Positions 9,370-17,168 of a stretch of 43,899 bases of DNA are shown here, one piece after another (positions within the stretch are counted from its first letter, which is position 1; each line of letters begins with the position of its first letter). The translations under genes were made by a program, and so were the position numbers. The DNA comes from an uncultured Peptostreptococcaceae bacterium (GTDB lineage Bacteria > Bacillota > Clostridia > Peptostreptococcales > Anaerovoracaceae), in NCBI GenBank assembly GCA_905235115.1, contig CAJOKT010000019.1, positions 1 through 43,899 on the forward strand, given 5' to 3'. Below the pieces are notes generated by a model. That model did not search any database. It saw only the letters and a list, made by a program, of their open reading frames with translations, and was not told the origin of the DNA.

Positions 9370-9388
9370 TCGGATACGGAGGATACCG

Positions 9389-10477
9389 ATGGAAACATTC
9401 AAAGAGTTCCTTAAGAAAAAGGACATTGAGGTCTCGTTCAAAAGATACTGCATCGACGCTTTGGGCGCGATGGCGCAGGGTCTGTTTTGCTCCCTGCTCA
9501 TCGGAACGATAATCAACACCATAGGCACACAGTTCGGGATCGGCTTCCTGACTCAGCCGGTGGCCACCGTCGGTGGCGTGGAATACACAGTAGGCGGCAT
9601 CGCCATGGCAATGAGCGGACCGGCAATGGCAGTTGCCATAGGGTACGCGCTGAAATGCCCTCCGCTGGTGCTTTTCTCCATGATATCGGTGGGCTTCGCA
9701 TCCAATGCCCTGGGCGGAGCGGGAGGCCCTCTGGCCGTTCTCTTCGTCGCCATCATCGCAGCTGAGGTGGGCAAGATGGTCTCCAAGGAGACCAAGGTGG
9801 ACATCCTGGTGACTCCTCTGGTCACCATCGGCGTGGGCATCTTCTTCTCATGGCTCATAGCGCCTCCACTTGGGCAGGCAGCCATGTGGGTAGGCTCCGT
9901 CATCATGTGGGCGACAGACCTTCAGCCCTTCCTCATGGGCATCCTGGTATCGGTCATCGTGGGAATGGCGCTGACACTTCCCATCTCATCAGCAGCCATC
10001 TGCGCTGCTCTGGTGCTCCAGGGCCTGGCGGGAGGTGCCGCTGTTGCGGGCTGCTGCGCTCAGATGGTGGGCTTCGCGGTGATCTCCTTCAAGGAGAACC
10101 GCTGGGGCGGACTGATCTCCCAGGGGATCGGCACATCCATGCTTCAGATGGGCAACATCATGAGGAACCCAAGGATATGGATCGCACCTACGCTTACGGC
10201 CGCCATAACCGGACCTATCGCCACCTGCGTATTCCATCTCAAGATGAACGGCGCGGCCATCTCCTCAGGAATGGGTACCTGCGGTCTGGTGGGCCAGATC
10301 GGCGTATATACCGGATGGGTCAGCGACGTGGCTTCCGGCGCAAAAGAAGCCATCACCGCCTTTGACTGGGCAGGACTGATCCTGATATCCTTCGTGCTTC
10401 CGGCAGTCATCGCTTTCATCATTAACGAGTTTTTGAGGAAGGCCGGATGGGTCAAAGACGGAGATATGAAGCTGTAA
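9389..10477 (+). CDS. PfoR-like / PTS EIIC-type membrane protein
   Basis: 362 residues from the ATG at 9389, picked because GGAGGA lies 5-10 bases upstream; a longer reading from 9323 would overlap the upstream gene. It is strongly hydrophobic, with about ten membrane segments rich in Gly, Ala and Met. It resembles the stand-alone EIIC group (PTS_EIIC_2) that includes PfoR, reported as a regulator of toxin expression in Clostridium perfringens. No EIIA, EIIB, HPr or sugar enzyme lies nearby, so sugar transport by phosphotransfer looks unlikely. The substrate is unknown. The Card1-like gene starts 10 bases downstream. Confidence 0.8.
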   Translation: METFKEFLKKKDIEVSFKRYCIDALGAMAQGLFCSLLIGTIINTIGTQFGIGFLTQPVATVGGVEYTVGGIAMAMSGPAMAVAIGYALKCPPLVLFSMISVGFASNALGGAGGPLAVLFVAIIAAEVGKMVSKETKVDILVTPLVTIGVGIFFSWLIAPPLGQAAMWVGSVIMWATDLQPFLMGILVSVIVGMALTLPISSAAICAALVLQGLAGGAAVAGCCAQMVGFAVISFKENRWGGLISQGIGTSMLQMGNIMRNPRIWIAPTLTAAITGPIATCVFHLKMNGAAISSGMGTCGLVGQIGVYTGWVSDVASGAKEAITAFDWAGLILISFVLPAVIAFIINEFLRKAGWVKDGDMKL

Positions 10478-10487
10478 GGCTGAGATA

Positions 10488-11654
10488 ATGAAAACAGTGA
10501 TAGAGTTCATCGGCGAAGAACCGATGGAAAACTTAATTACCTGTCTGAATTTCAGAATGGAGAGAGCTGTGCTGATCGGCAGAAGTTCTGTGATCGACAT
10601 GCTGGAGGACAGGACCCGCAGGATACTTAAGGATTACTGCGGGGTGGAGAGCGCAGACTTCCACAAGGTGGATGAAGAGAACCTGAATGACGTGAAATCC
10701 ATAGTCCGCGGGATCATCGAGGATGAGATCGCTTCAGGCAATGAGATATTTTTCGACATGACAGGCGGAGAGGATGTGATCCTCACGGCCTTCGGAATGG
10801 TGGCCGATGATTACGACACTCCCATGCATGTCTTCGACGTGGAGGGGGACAATATCGTGGACCTTGGAGGAAGCGGGAATCGTTCCATTCTGACCGACGT
10901 GGAGCAGAGGAAGATCGAGATAACTCCCGATCTCATGGTGGAGATGCACGGAGGAAAGATAAACTACTCTCTCCACAAGCAGACCAAGGCCATAGACGAT
11001 GCGGAGTTCGCAGAAGATGTGGAGAAGCTGTGGTCCGTGGAGGAAAGGTTCAGGGAAGAGTGGAACCTTATGTCCATATTCCTGAGGGAGCACATGATGC
11101 CCGAAAAATCCCTTCATGCATCCATCGAGACTCAGAAGGCCAGGAGTATGCTGGCCAACATGGGAAGAGCTCTCAACACCATGGATGAGTTCAACACCAT
11201 CATAGATGCTCTGGTGGATGAGGGCCTGATAATTAACCTTCACCGGGATGATGATTACTATAACTTCACATATAAATCTCAGGCGGTCAAGGAATGTCTG
11301 AGAGACGGCGGAAGCACTCTTGAACTTTACACCTATGAAAAGGAAAGAGAGAGATCCGACTACTGCATGGTGGGAGTCCATATGGACTGGGACGGAGTGC
11401 TCCACGAAACTTCCGGAATAGATGTTTACAATGAGGTAGACGTGTTTTCCATCAAGGGAAATGTGCCCACATTCTTTTCCTGCAAGACAGGAAAGATGAG
11501 TCCCTCCAATACGCTGCACGCTCTTTACGAACTCAACACCGTGGCTTCCCGCTTCGGCGGAAAATATGCCAGAAAGGTGCTGGTGACCTCCAGACAGGTG
11601 GCGGACGTGTACAGGACCAGGGCTTCCGAGATGGGTATCGAGATAGAGGGATAA
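10488..11654 (+). CDS. Card1-like protein: CARF domain plus PD-(D/E)xK nuclease (DUF1887 family)
   Basis: 388 residues. The N-terminal half looks like a CARF nucleotide-sensing domain, with the FFDMTGGED loop (about 88-96) in the position of the D/N-x-TGG ligand loop. A short winged-helix-like region (about 190-265) follows. The C-terminus is a restriction-type nuclease: LE (278-279), NEVDV (315-319) and SCKTGK (331-336) supply the acidic and lysine residues, then LYELNTVASRFGGKYA, typical of the family. Card1/Can2 proteins cut single-stranded RNA and DNA or nick DNA when bound to cyclic oligoadenylate made by type III CRISPR Cas10. No cas gene or CRISPR array is visible here, so the activating ligand is unknown. 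The TcdA gene starts one base after its stop. Confidence 0.88.
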   Translation: MKTVIEFIGEEPMENLITCLNFRMERAVLIGRSSVIDMLEDRTRRILKDYCGVESADFHKVDEENLNDVKSIVRGIIEDEIASGNEIFFDMTGGEDVILTAFGMVADDYDTPMHVFDVEGDNIVDLGGSGNRSILTDVEQRKIEITPDLMVEMHGGKINYSLHKQTKAIDDAEFAEDVEKLWSVEERFREEWNLMSIFLREHMMPEKSLHASIETQKARSMLANMGRALNTMDEFNTIIDALVDEGLIINLHRDDDYYNFTYKSQAVKECLRDGGSTLELYTYEKERERSDYCMVGVHMDWDGVLHETSGIDVYNEVDVFSIKGNVPTFFSCKTGKMSPSNTLHALYELNTVASRFGGKYARKVLVTSRQVADVYRTRASEMGIEIEG

Positions 11655-11655
11655 G

Positions 11656-12357
11656 ATGGACTGGACCATGAGGACAGAGATGCTTCTCGGCCCTGAAGCG
11701 ATCTCAAAACTTGCCGCTTCAAAGGTGGCGGTCTTCGGCATAGGAGGGGTTGGAGGCTTCGCATGTGAAGGTCTGGCCAGGGCCGGCATCGGTGAGCTGG
11801 AACTCATCGACTCAGACAGGGTGGATCCCACCAACATAAACCGGCAGATCATAGCTCTGAGCGACACGGTGGGGCTCAGCAAGGCGGAGCTTATGAAGGA
11901 AAGAGTGCTTCGCATAAACCCGGGCATAAAGGTCACGGCCAGAGAAGTGTTTTTCGGACCTGAAAACCGCGGAGACTTCGATTTTTCGTGCTACGACTAC
12001 GTTGTGGATGCCATAGATTCCATTAAGTCGAAGGTGCAGCTCATAGCCGCATCAAAGGAGATGGGAACCCCTGTAATCAGCGCTATGGGAGCAGGCAACA
12101 AGCTGGATCCCACGGCGCTTAAGGTGGCGGACATATACGAGACTTCAGTGTGTCCCCTTGCCAGGATAATCAGGAAAGAATGCAGGAAGATGAACATAGA
12201 TTCCCTTAAGGTGATCTACTCTACGGAGAAACCTGCGGAGACTGAACAGGCAGAGGGACTGCCGAGGAGATCTCCCGGGTCCGTATCATTCGTACCATCC
12301 GTAATGGGGCTCATAATGGCGGGAGAAGTCATAAAGGACATTGCAGGAATAAGATAG
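11656..12357 (+). CDS. tcdA: tRNA threonylcarbamoyladenosine dehydratase (E1-like)
   Basis: 233 residues of the ThiF/MoeB/E1 fold. The nucleotide-binding GIGGVGGFACEGLARAG is near residue 28, followed by LIDSDRVDPTNINRQ and the family CPLARIIRKECR segment. TcdA (CsdL/YgdL) uses ATP to cyclise t6A at position 37 of ANN-decoding tRNAs to the hydantoin form ct6A. The C-terminal RRSPGSVSFVPSVMGLIMAG is characteristic of TcdA rather than MoeB. The start lies one base after the Card1-like stop, which implies translational coupling. Its partner CsdA/CsdE-type sulfur carriers are absent nearby, as is usual. Confidence 0.93.
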   Translation: MDWTMRTEMLLGPEAISKLAASKVAVFGIGGVGGFACEGLARAGIGELELIDSDRVDPTNINRQIIALSDTVGLSKAELMKERVLRINPGIKVTAREVFFGPENRGDFDFSCYDYVVDAIDSIKSKVQLIAASKEMGTPVISAMGAGNKLDPTALKVADIYETSVCPLARIIRKECRKMNIDSLKVIYSTEKPAETEQAEGLPRRSPGSVSFVPSVMGLIMAGEVIKDIAGIR

Positions 12358-12397
12358 TGCGGGGGCATATCCCCTAAAATAGAGAAGCCATAAGATA

Positions 12398-13246
12398 ATG
12401 GGTGCAATAAATACGTTAATCGAATACATGCAGTATCCCTTCATCAGGTATGCCATGATGGTGGGGACCCTGATCGCTTTGTGTTCCTCCCTTCTGGGGG
12501 TGACCCTGGTGCTGAAGAGGTTCTCGTTTTTGGGAGACGGGCTGTCCCACGTAGCCTTCGGGGGAATGGCCATAGCGTCGGTCCTGAACGTGGCAAACGA
12601 CACTCTGGTAGTGCTTCCGGTCACAGTGATCTGCGCGGTGATACTTCTTCGGACCGGGCAGAACACCAGGATCAAAGGGGACGCCGCTATAGCCATGATC
12701 TCCGTGGGGGCTCTGGCTTTCGGATACCTGATAATGAACATATTCAAAACATCCTCCAATATAGCGGGTGATGTGTGCGCCACACTTTTCGGGTCCACAT
12801 CTATACTGACGCTCACAGAGAAGGACATGTGGCTCAGCGTGGTGCTTTCCATACTGATGGTGGCGCTGTTTATCGCATTCTATAACCGTATCTTCGGTGT
12901 GACCTTTGATGAGGACTTCGCCAAGGCTACCGGTATAAATACCGACGTGTACAACCTGATGATCGCTGTGGTCATAGGGGTGATAATAGTCATATCCATG
13001 AAACTGGTGGGGTCGCTCCTGATCACGGCACTGGTAATATTCCCGGCCCTGTCCGCCATGAGGATATTCGGCAATTTCAAGAGCGTGACCGTCTTTTCCG
13101 CCGTATTCTCGGTGATCTGCACTCTGGCAGGTCTGCTGCTGTCCATTCCCGCCGGCACCCCTGTGGGAGCCACCATAGTTGCTATGGATATAATAGGGTT
13201 TGGGATCTGCTGCCTTGTCGGAAGGGGGCATTCGGTAATTGGATAG
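12398..13246 (+). CDS. Metal ABC transporter permease, ZnuB/MntB type (orphan)
   Basis: 282 residues with eight or so membrane helices and the ABC-3 family features: LKRFSFLGDGLSHVAFGG, DEDFAKATGI, GSLLITALVIFPALSA. Members pump zinc, manganese or iron together with a binding lipoprotein and an ATPase. Neither partner is encoded in this window, unlike in the usual znuABC/mntABC operons. The ATG has no strong Shine-Dalgarno site; a small GGGG/CCCC hairpin lies in the 40-base gap after tcdA. The stop overlaps the next gene's TTG start by 8 bases. Confidence 0.9.
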   Translation: MGAINTLIEYMQYPFIRYAMMVGTLIALCSSLLGVTLVLKRFSFLGDGLSHVAFGGMAIASVLNVANDTLVVLPVTVICAVILLRTGQNTRIKGDAAIAMISVGALAFGYLIMNIFKTSSNIAGDVCATLFGSTSILTLTEKDMWLSVVLSILMVALFIAFYNRIFGVTFDEDFAKATGINTDVYNLMIAVVIGVIIVISMKLVGSLLITALVIFPALSAMRIFGNFKSVTVFSAVFSVICTLAGLLLSIPAGTPVGATIVAMDIIGFGICCLVGRGHSVIG

Positions 13247-13892
13247 AAGAATAAACAAAATAGATAAATTCAAGACGAACTTATGGTATCTTGCATTCTG
13301 GCCCGCATACATACTGAGCTTCGTCTTGTTGGAGAAATTCACGGAGGGGAGACATCCTCATCTGGTGCATTGTTTCATAGATGACCTGATCCCCTTCAAT
13401 CAGTGGTTCGTCATACCTTATCTGACGTGGCACGTGCTGATAGCAGTGGTGCTTTTCTACACGCTGATAAATGAGACCGAGAATTTCAGGAAACTGTCAA
13501 GGTATTTCATTCTGACCTTCACTGTCACTACGATCATTTACCTGATCTATCCCACATATCTGGAGCTCAGACCGGAGACCTATGACAGGATATTCCTTTT
13601 ATCGGATATAGTAGATATGGTTTACGCGGTGGACACATCTGACAATGTCTGCCCGTCTCTCCACATAATCGGCATGGCCGGTATGTTTATGTGGTCCTGG
13701 GATACCAGAGGGAAGGATGGGACACTCTGGAAGGTGGGTATGATAATTGCTACCATACTCATAGTGATTTCCACCCTGTTCATGAAGCAGCACTCCGTGG
13801 TAGACGTTGTGGCTGCCATTCCGATCGCATTCATCGGATGGCTTTTATGCTTCAGAGGAAAAGAAATGGAGGATATCAGTGAAGGGATATGA
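13239..13892 (+). CDS. PAP2-superfamily membrane protein, Aur1/inositol-phosphorylceramide-synthase-like
   Basis: 217 residues with about six membrane segments. The PAP2 core is visible as CPSLHIIGM (PSxH, near 138-146) and MKQHSVVDVVAAIP (KQHxxxD), the two histidines of the phosphatase/phosphotransferase site. This spacing is closer to the Aur1-like subgroup than to classical lipid phosphatases with the KxxxxxxRP motif. It likely acts on a lipid phosphate head group in the cytoplasmic membrane; the substrate is not predictable. The TTG start at 13239 is supported by GGAAGGGGG at 13220-13228 and overlaps the permease by 8 bases. It overlaps the next gene by 14 bases. Confidence 0.8.
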   Translation: MDRRINKIDKFKTNLWYLAFWPAYILSFVLLEKFTEGRHPHLVHCFIDDLIPFNQWFVIPYLTWHVLIAVVLFYTLINETENFRKLSRYFILTFTVTTIIYLIYPTYLELRPETYDRIFLLSDIVDMVYAVDTSDNVCPSLHIIGMAGMFMWSWDTRGKDGTLWKVGMIIATILIVISTLFMKQHSVVDVVAAIPIAFIGWLLCFRGKEMEDISEGI

Positions 13893-15669
13893 TGAAGCCC
13901 TTGAACTTGTAAACAAGATCAAGCGGTCAAGAGACAAATACGATCTTTACAAAGAAGAACTGAGGCCTGTGGCCAACCTGAAGCAGATGCTGGAGGAATC
14001 CGCAGAGCTGTTTGCAAACCGTCCCTGCTTCTGGCAGAAGTTCAAAAAGAACGAGCCTTTCACTCCCATAACCTACAGCAAGGTTCTGCGGGATGTGAAC
14101 AGCCTCGGAACAGCGCTTCTCTCAAGAGGCATGGGAGACAAAAAGATCGCCGTCATCGGCGAGAACTGCTATTATTGGGCCCTGAGCTACCTGACGGTGA
14201 CCGGAGGAGTAGGGGTGGTGGTACCCCTCGATAAGGAACTGAGCGCCAGCGAACTGAGGCAGCTGGTGGAGCAGTCGGGCGTATCCTGCGTGATCATGGG
14301 CTCAAAGTTCAGAAAGATGTTCAGGGAGATGCTGGATGACGGCGTGGGCAAGCTGGAGTTTTTGGTGGACTTCTGGGCGGACAGGTCTGAGGACAATATT
14401 TTCGCGCTTACGGATCTTCTGACGGAGGGCAGCAACCTTCTGGACATGGGGGACCGCAGGTATCTGGATAGGGAGATAGATCCGGAGGAGATGGGTGTCC
14501 TTCTGTTCACGTCCGGTACCACCGGAGTGTCAAAGGGCGTCATGCTTTCCCAGAAAAATCTCTGCGCGGAGATCATGCTGGACCCTCTGCTCATAAAATA
14601 CACCAAGGACGACATATTCTTCAGCGTCCTGCCCCTGCACCACACCTACGAGTGCACCTGCGGCTTCCTGGTATCTGTATACAGAGGGTCATCCATCGGA
14701 TACTGCCAGGGACTCAAGTACATACAGAAGGATCTGGCGGAACTTAAGCCTACGATCTTTTGCGGCGTGCCCCTGATCTTCGAGAGCTTCAGGAAGAGTA
14801 TCCTGAAGAACGTGAGGAAACAGGGCAAGGAGAGAATGTTCAACATCGCCATGAGACTGAACCGGGCTGCGGGTAAAGTGAATCTGGATTTCTCGGATAT
14901 TTTGCTCAGCAAGGTAAGGGAGGTCTTCGGCGGCAGACTGAGACTCATCGTCATGGGCGGAGCTCCTGTGAAGCCGGAGATACTGGACTTTTACAATGAT
15001 CTTGGCATCACCGCTATCCAGGGATATGGACTGACGGAGTGCTCGCCGCTGGTGGCTGCAATACCTCCTGAGAGAAAGTACTTCAGAAAGGGCTCCGCAG
15101 GCCACATATTAAGTCAGATGGAGGTCAGGATACTTGACCCCAACGAGGAAGGCATAGGAGAGATCATCTTAAAGGGCCCCAACGTGATGATGGGCTATTA
15201 CAACGACCCGGAGGCTACCGGGGCCGCTCTCATCGACGGGTGGTTCCATACGGGAGACCTGGGATATGTGGACAGCGAGGGCTACATATACATTACCGGC
15301 CGCTCCAAGAACGTGATCATCACCAAGAACGGAAAGAACGTCTATCCGGAGGAGCTTGAGAATTATCTGGACGAGAGCATTTTCATCAGCGAGTCCATGG
15401 TCTGGGCGGATACTGATGACGGCGACAACGACAGCGTGATCATCGCAACCATCAGGCCCGACATGGAGGAGGTCGAGAATTATCTGGGTGAGGACGCAAA
15501 AGATCCGGAGGCCGTCAGGGCCCTGATCCAGAGCGAGGTGGACAGGATCAACGATCCGCAGCCCCTCTTCAAGAAGATCGCCAGGGTGATCATAAGGAAC
15601 GAGGAGTTCGAGAAGAGCACCACTCATAAGATCAAGAGACACGCAGAGGATAACAAGAGAACAGAATGA
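13879..15669 (+). CDS. AMP-dependent acyl-CoA synthetase/ligase family protein
   Basis: 596 residues from a GTG at 13879, chosen because GGAGGA sits at 13868-13873, five bases upstream; a longer reading from 13807 lacks a ribosome site. Adenylate-forming motifs are in order: LLFTSGTTGVSKGVMLS (ATP loop), YGLTECSPLV, GWFHTGDLGYVDSEGY, and the C-terminal TKNGKNVYPEE lysine region. The family activates carboxylic acids with ATP, usually to acyl-CoA; similarity to long-chain fatty acyl-CoA synthetases is suggestive only. Position after the PAP2-like gene (14-base overlap) hints at lipid metabolism. It overlaps the next start in ATGA. Confidence 0.88.
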   Translation: MKGYDEALELVNKIKRSRDKYDLYKEELRPVANLKQMLEESAELFANRPCFWQKFKKNEPFTPITYSKVLRDVNSLGTALLSRGMGDKKIAVIGENCYYWALSYLTVTGGVGVVVPLDKELSASELRQLVEQSGVSCVIMGSKFRKMFREMLDDGVGKLEFLVDFWADRSEDNIFALTDLLTEGSNLLDMGDRRYLDREIDPEEMGVLLFTSGTTGVSKGVMLSQKNLCAEIMLDPLLIKYTKDDIFFSVLPLHHTYECTCGFLVSVYRGSSIGYCQGLKYIQKDLAELKPTIFCGVPLIFESFRKSILKNVRKQGKERMFNIAMRLNRAAGKVNLDFSDILLSKVREVFGGRLRLIVMGGAPVKPEILDFYNDLGITAIQGYGLTECSPLVAAIPPERKYFRKGSAGHILSQMEVRILDPNEEGIGEIILKGPNVMMGYYNDPEATGAALIDGWFHTGDLGYVDSEGYIYITGRSKNVIITKNGKNVYPEELENYLDESIFISESMVWADTDDGDNDSVIIATIRPDMEEVENYLGEDAKDPEAVRALIQSEVDRINDPQPLFKKIARVIIRNEEFEKSTTHKIKRHAEDNKRTE

Positions 15670-15884
15670 TGCGGAGCATATACAGATTCTTTCATAAAAA
15701 ACAATATCTTTGCCCGGTTTGCGGAAACTACCATTTCCTGGAAAAGAACGCCTATGAGATATGTCCCGTATGCGGCTGGGAGGACGACCCTCTGCAGAGG
15801 AAGGACCCTGATCTCGAAGGAGGTGCCAACGAACTGAGCCTTGCTCAGTACAGGGCAAAATACGAGGAGGGGCTCAATGAGTAA
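15666..15884 (+). CDS. Cysteine-rich CPCC-family zinc-ribbon protein
   Basis: 72 residues. Two CPVCG knuckles (cysteines 16, 19, 33, 36) and the following GWEDDPLQ...DPD...GGANELSL identify the Pfam CPCC family. A single zinc ion probably holds it together. I know no established biochemical function. It starts in an ATGA overlap with the acyl-CoA synthetase-like gene, and its last 8 bases overlap the start of the next gene, so the two products are made together. An N-terminal basic stretch (RSIYRFFHKKQ) precedes the first knuckle. Confidence 0.85.
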   Translation: MMRSIYRFFHKKQYLCPVCGNYHFLEKNAYEICPVCGWEDDPLQRKDPDLEGGANELSLAQYRAKYEEGLNE

Positions 15885-16272
15885 GAGCAGAATGGCGCTT
15901 TTGATCCTCCTCATCATCGTGGCGGCGGGGATATTTCTGTTCATGAACGGTCCGGAGCCTGATACGCCGGACACGCCGGATGACCCGGGGGCACTGGAGT
16001 ATGTGGACTACACCTTCAGAAATGACCGGCTCCTTACCGAGCATTTTGAAAAACACGGTATCGAAATGGGCTTTTCCTCCAAAGAAGAGTACCAAAAGGC
16101 CGCATCTGACGTAATAAATGACCCGGAATCTTTGCATAAACTTGAAAAGGATGACGGTGATGATGTATACTACAAAGTGGAGACCAATGAATTTGTGGTC
16201 CTCTCCAAAGACGGTTACATAAGAACATATTTTTGTCCGGATTCAGGGCAGGCGTATTTCGATAAACAGTAA
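15877..16272 (+). CDS. Membrane-anchored small protein with BECR/EndoU-like toxin-type domain (tentative)
   Basis: 131 residues from the ATG at 15877, which has GAGGAGGGG just upstream and overlaps the CPCC gene by 8 bases. Residues 6-23 form one hydrophobic segment, followed by a Pro/Asp-rich linker (27-40), so the remainder is probably outside the membrane. The C-terminal 90 residues show HFEKHGIEMG, YQKAASDVI, NEFVVLSKDGYIRTYF and YFDKQ. This order of motifs resembles the barnase/EndoU/colicin E5-D/RelE-like (BECR) RNase domains at the ends of polymorphic toxins; that assignment is from memory of motif pattern and needs a profile search. No lipobox cysteine is present. Confidence 0.6.
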   Translation: MSKSRMALLILLIIVAAGIFLFMNGPEPDTPDTPDDPGALEYVDYTFRNDRLLTEHFEKHGIEMGFSSKEEYQKAASDVINDPESLHKLEKDDGDDVYYKVETNEFVVLSKDGYIRTYFCPDSGQAYFDKQ

Positions 16273-16302
16273 CGTGCATATTTTCTTAAAGGAGGAAGAC
16301 GC

Positions 16303-17166
16303 ATGGCAGAGAACAAGACAGAAGCTTTGAAGAAGCAGCTTGAGGAAGAAAAGGCCCAGAAACAGGCGCAGGCCGAGAAGGAAGCCCGTGCTGAGGCCGA
16401 AGCTGAAAGAAGGGGTGAGGCCCTTAAAGTAAGGGTCATGGGCGAAAAGACTCCCATGCGGGCAGGAGTTATCGTATTCATCGTGCTCTTCTGCCTGATC
16501 TACTGGATAAGGGACAACGCTCTTGCCGGACTGATCATCGGCGCTGTGATCGGTCTGATCGTCTGGAAGCTTCTCGGGAACCTGAGAAAAAATCAGGTGG
16601 AGAGGAGAAACGAGGCCCTGAGGAACAGGACATGGGCCAGCGAGGTCGCAGCCAGACTCTATACCCTTCACGATCTGGTGCTTGACAAAGCCAAACTGGT
16701 GGCTAAGACAGAGATGAAGGAAGACCTTACATCCATCTCAGGCACCCTGGTGAAGATCGCCGAAGAGGTGGAAGCGGACGAGAAGGACCGCAACAAGGTA
16801 AGAAAACTGGCCAACTATTACGGCGACATGCTCCTTGGTCTTGTGGACAAGTATATAAAGCTGCAGGACAACAAGGAAGGAGTCGGTGAAGGCGCCAACA
16901 TCGAGAACAGCATGGCAAGGATAGAAGCTGCCATCAAGGGCGCGGATGTATCCCTGAAGAAACTTCTGGACAGCCTGTTCTCTGATGACAATATGGTCAT
17001 CAACGCAGAAGTCAACACCCTGGATAAGCTGATGAAGCTTGAGCTGGGCGACGATGACAATGCGAAGAAAGCTGAAGATATCACTGAAGATGATTTTAAG
17101 AATGTATTAAAAGATGTTGTTGAGGAGTTCGTTGAACCTGAGGCAGCGGAAGAAAAAGGAGAATGA
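16303..17166 (+). CDS. xpaC: XpaC-like membrane protein (5-bromo-4-chloroindolyl phosphate hydrolysis family)
   Basis: 287 residues. A charged N-terminal coiled coil (1-45, Lys/Glu/Ala rich) precedes two adjacent membrane helices (about 53-88) and a long helical cytoplasmic domain ending in an acidic tail. Placement directly before TelA, as with xpaC and yaaN in Bacillus subtilis, supports the name. The family is named after a chromogenic substrate; its real job is unknown, though it goes with envelope-stress or toxic-anion loci. AAAGGAGG gives a strong ribosome site for the ATG. The stop codon lies just before the TelA start. Confidence 0.78.
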   Translation: MAENKTEALKKQLEEEKAQKQAQAEKEARAEAEAERRGEALKVRVMGEKTPMRAGVIVFIVLFCLIYWIRDNALAGLIIGAVIGLIVWKLLGNLRKNQVERRNEALRNRTWASEVAARLYTLHDLVLDKAKLVAKTEMKEDLTSISGTLVKIAEEVEADEKDRNKVRKLANYYGDMLLGLVDKYIKLQDNKEGVGEGANIENSMARIEAAIKGADVSLKKLLDSLFSDDNMVINAEVNTLDKLMKLELGDDDNAKKAEDITEDDFKNVLKDVVEEFVEPEAAEEKGE

Positions 17167-17168
17167 CT

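Noticed and set aside
10734-11936. 400-codon open frame on the - strand across the Card1-like and tcdA genes
   Set aside because: It lies opposite two genes with clear motifs, has no ribosome site and shows His/Ser/Leu-rich composition typical of an antisense shadow.
10488-12357. A CBASS-like or complete type III CRISPR defence locus
   Set aside because: Only the Card1-like effector is present; TcdA matches the tRNA enzyme, not CBASS E1 proteins, and no cyclase, Cas10 or repeat array is seen.
12416-13342. 308-codon open frame on the - strand opposite the metal permease
   Set aside because: Low-complexity His/Tyr/Gly-rich translation, antisense to a membrane protein gene with clear family motifs.
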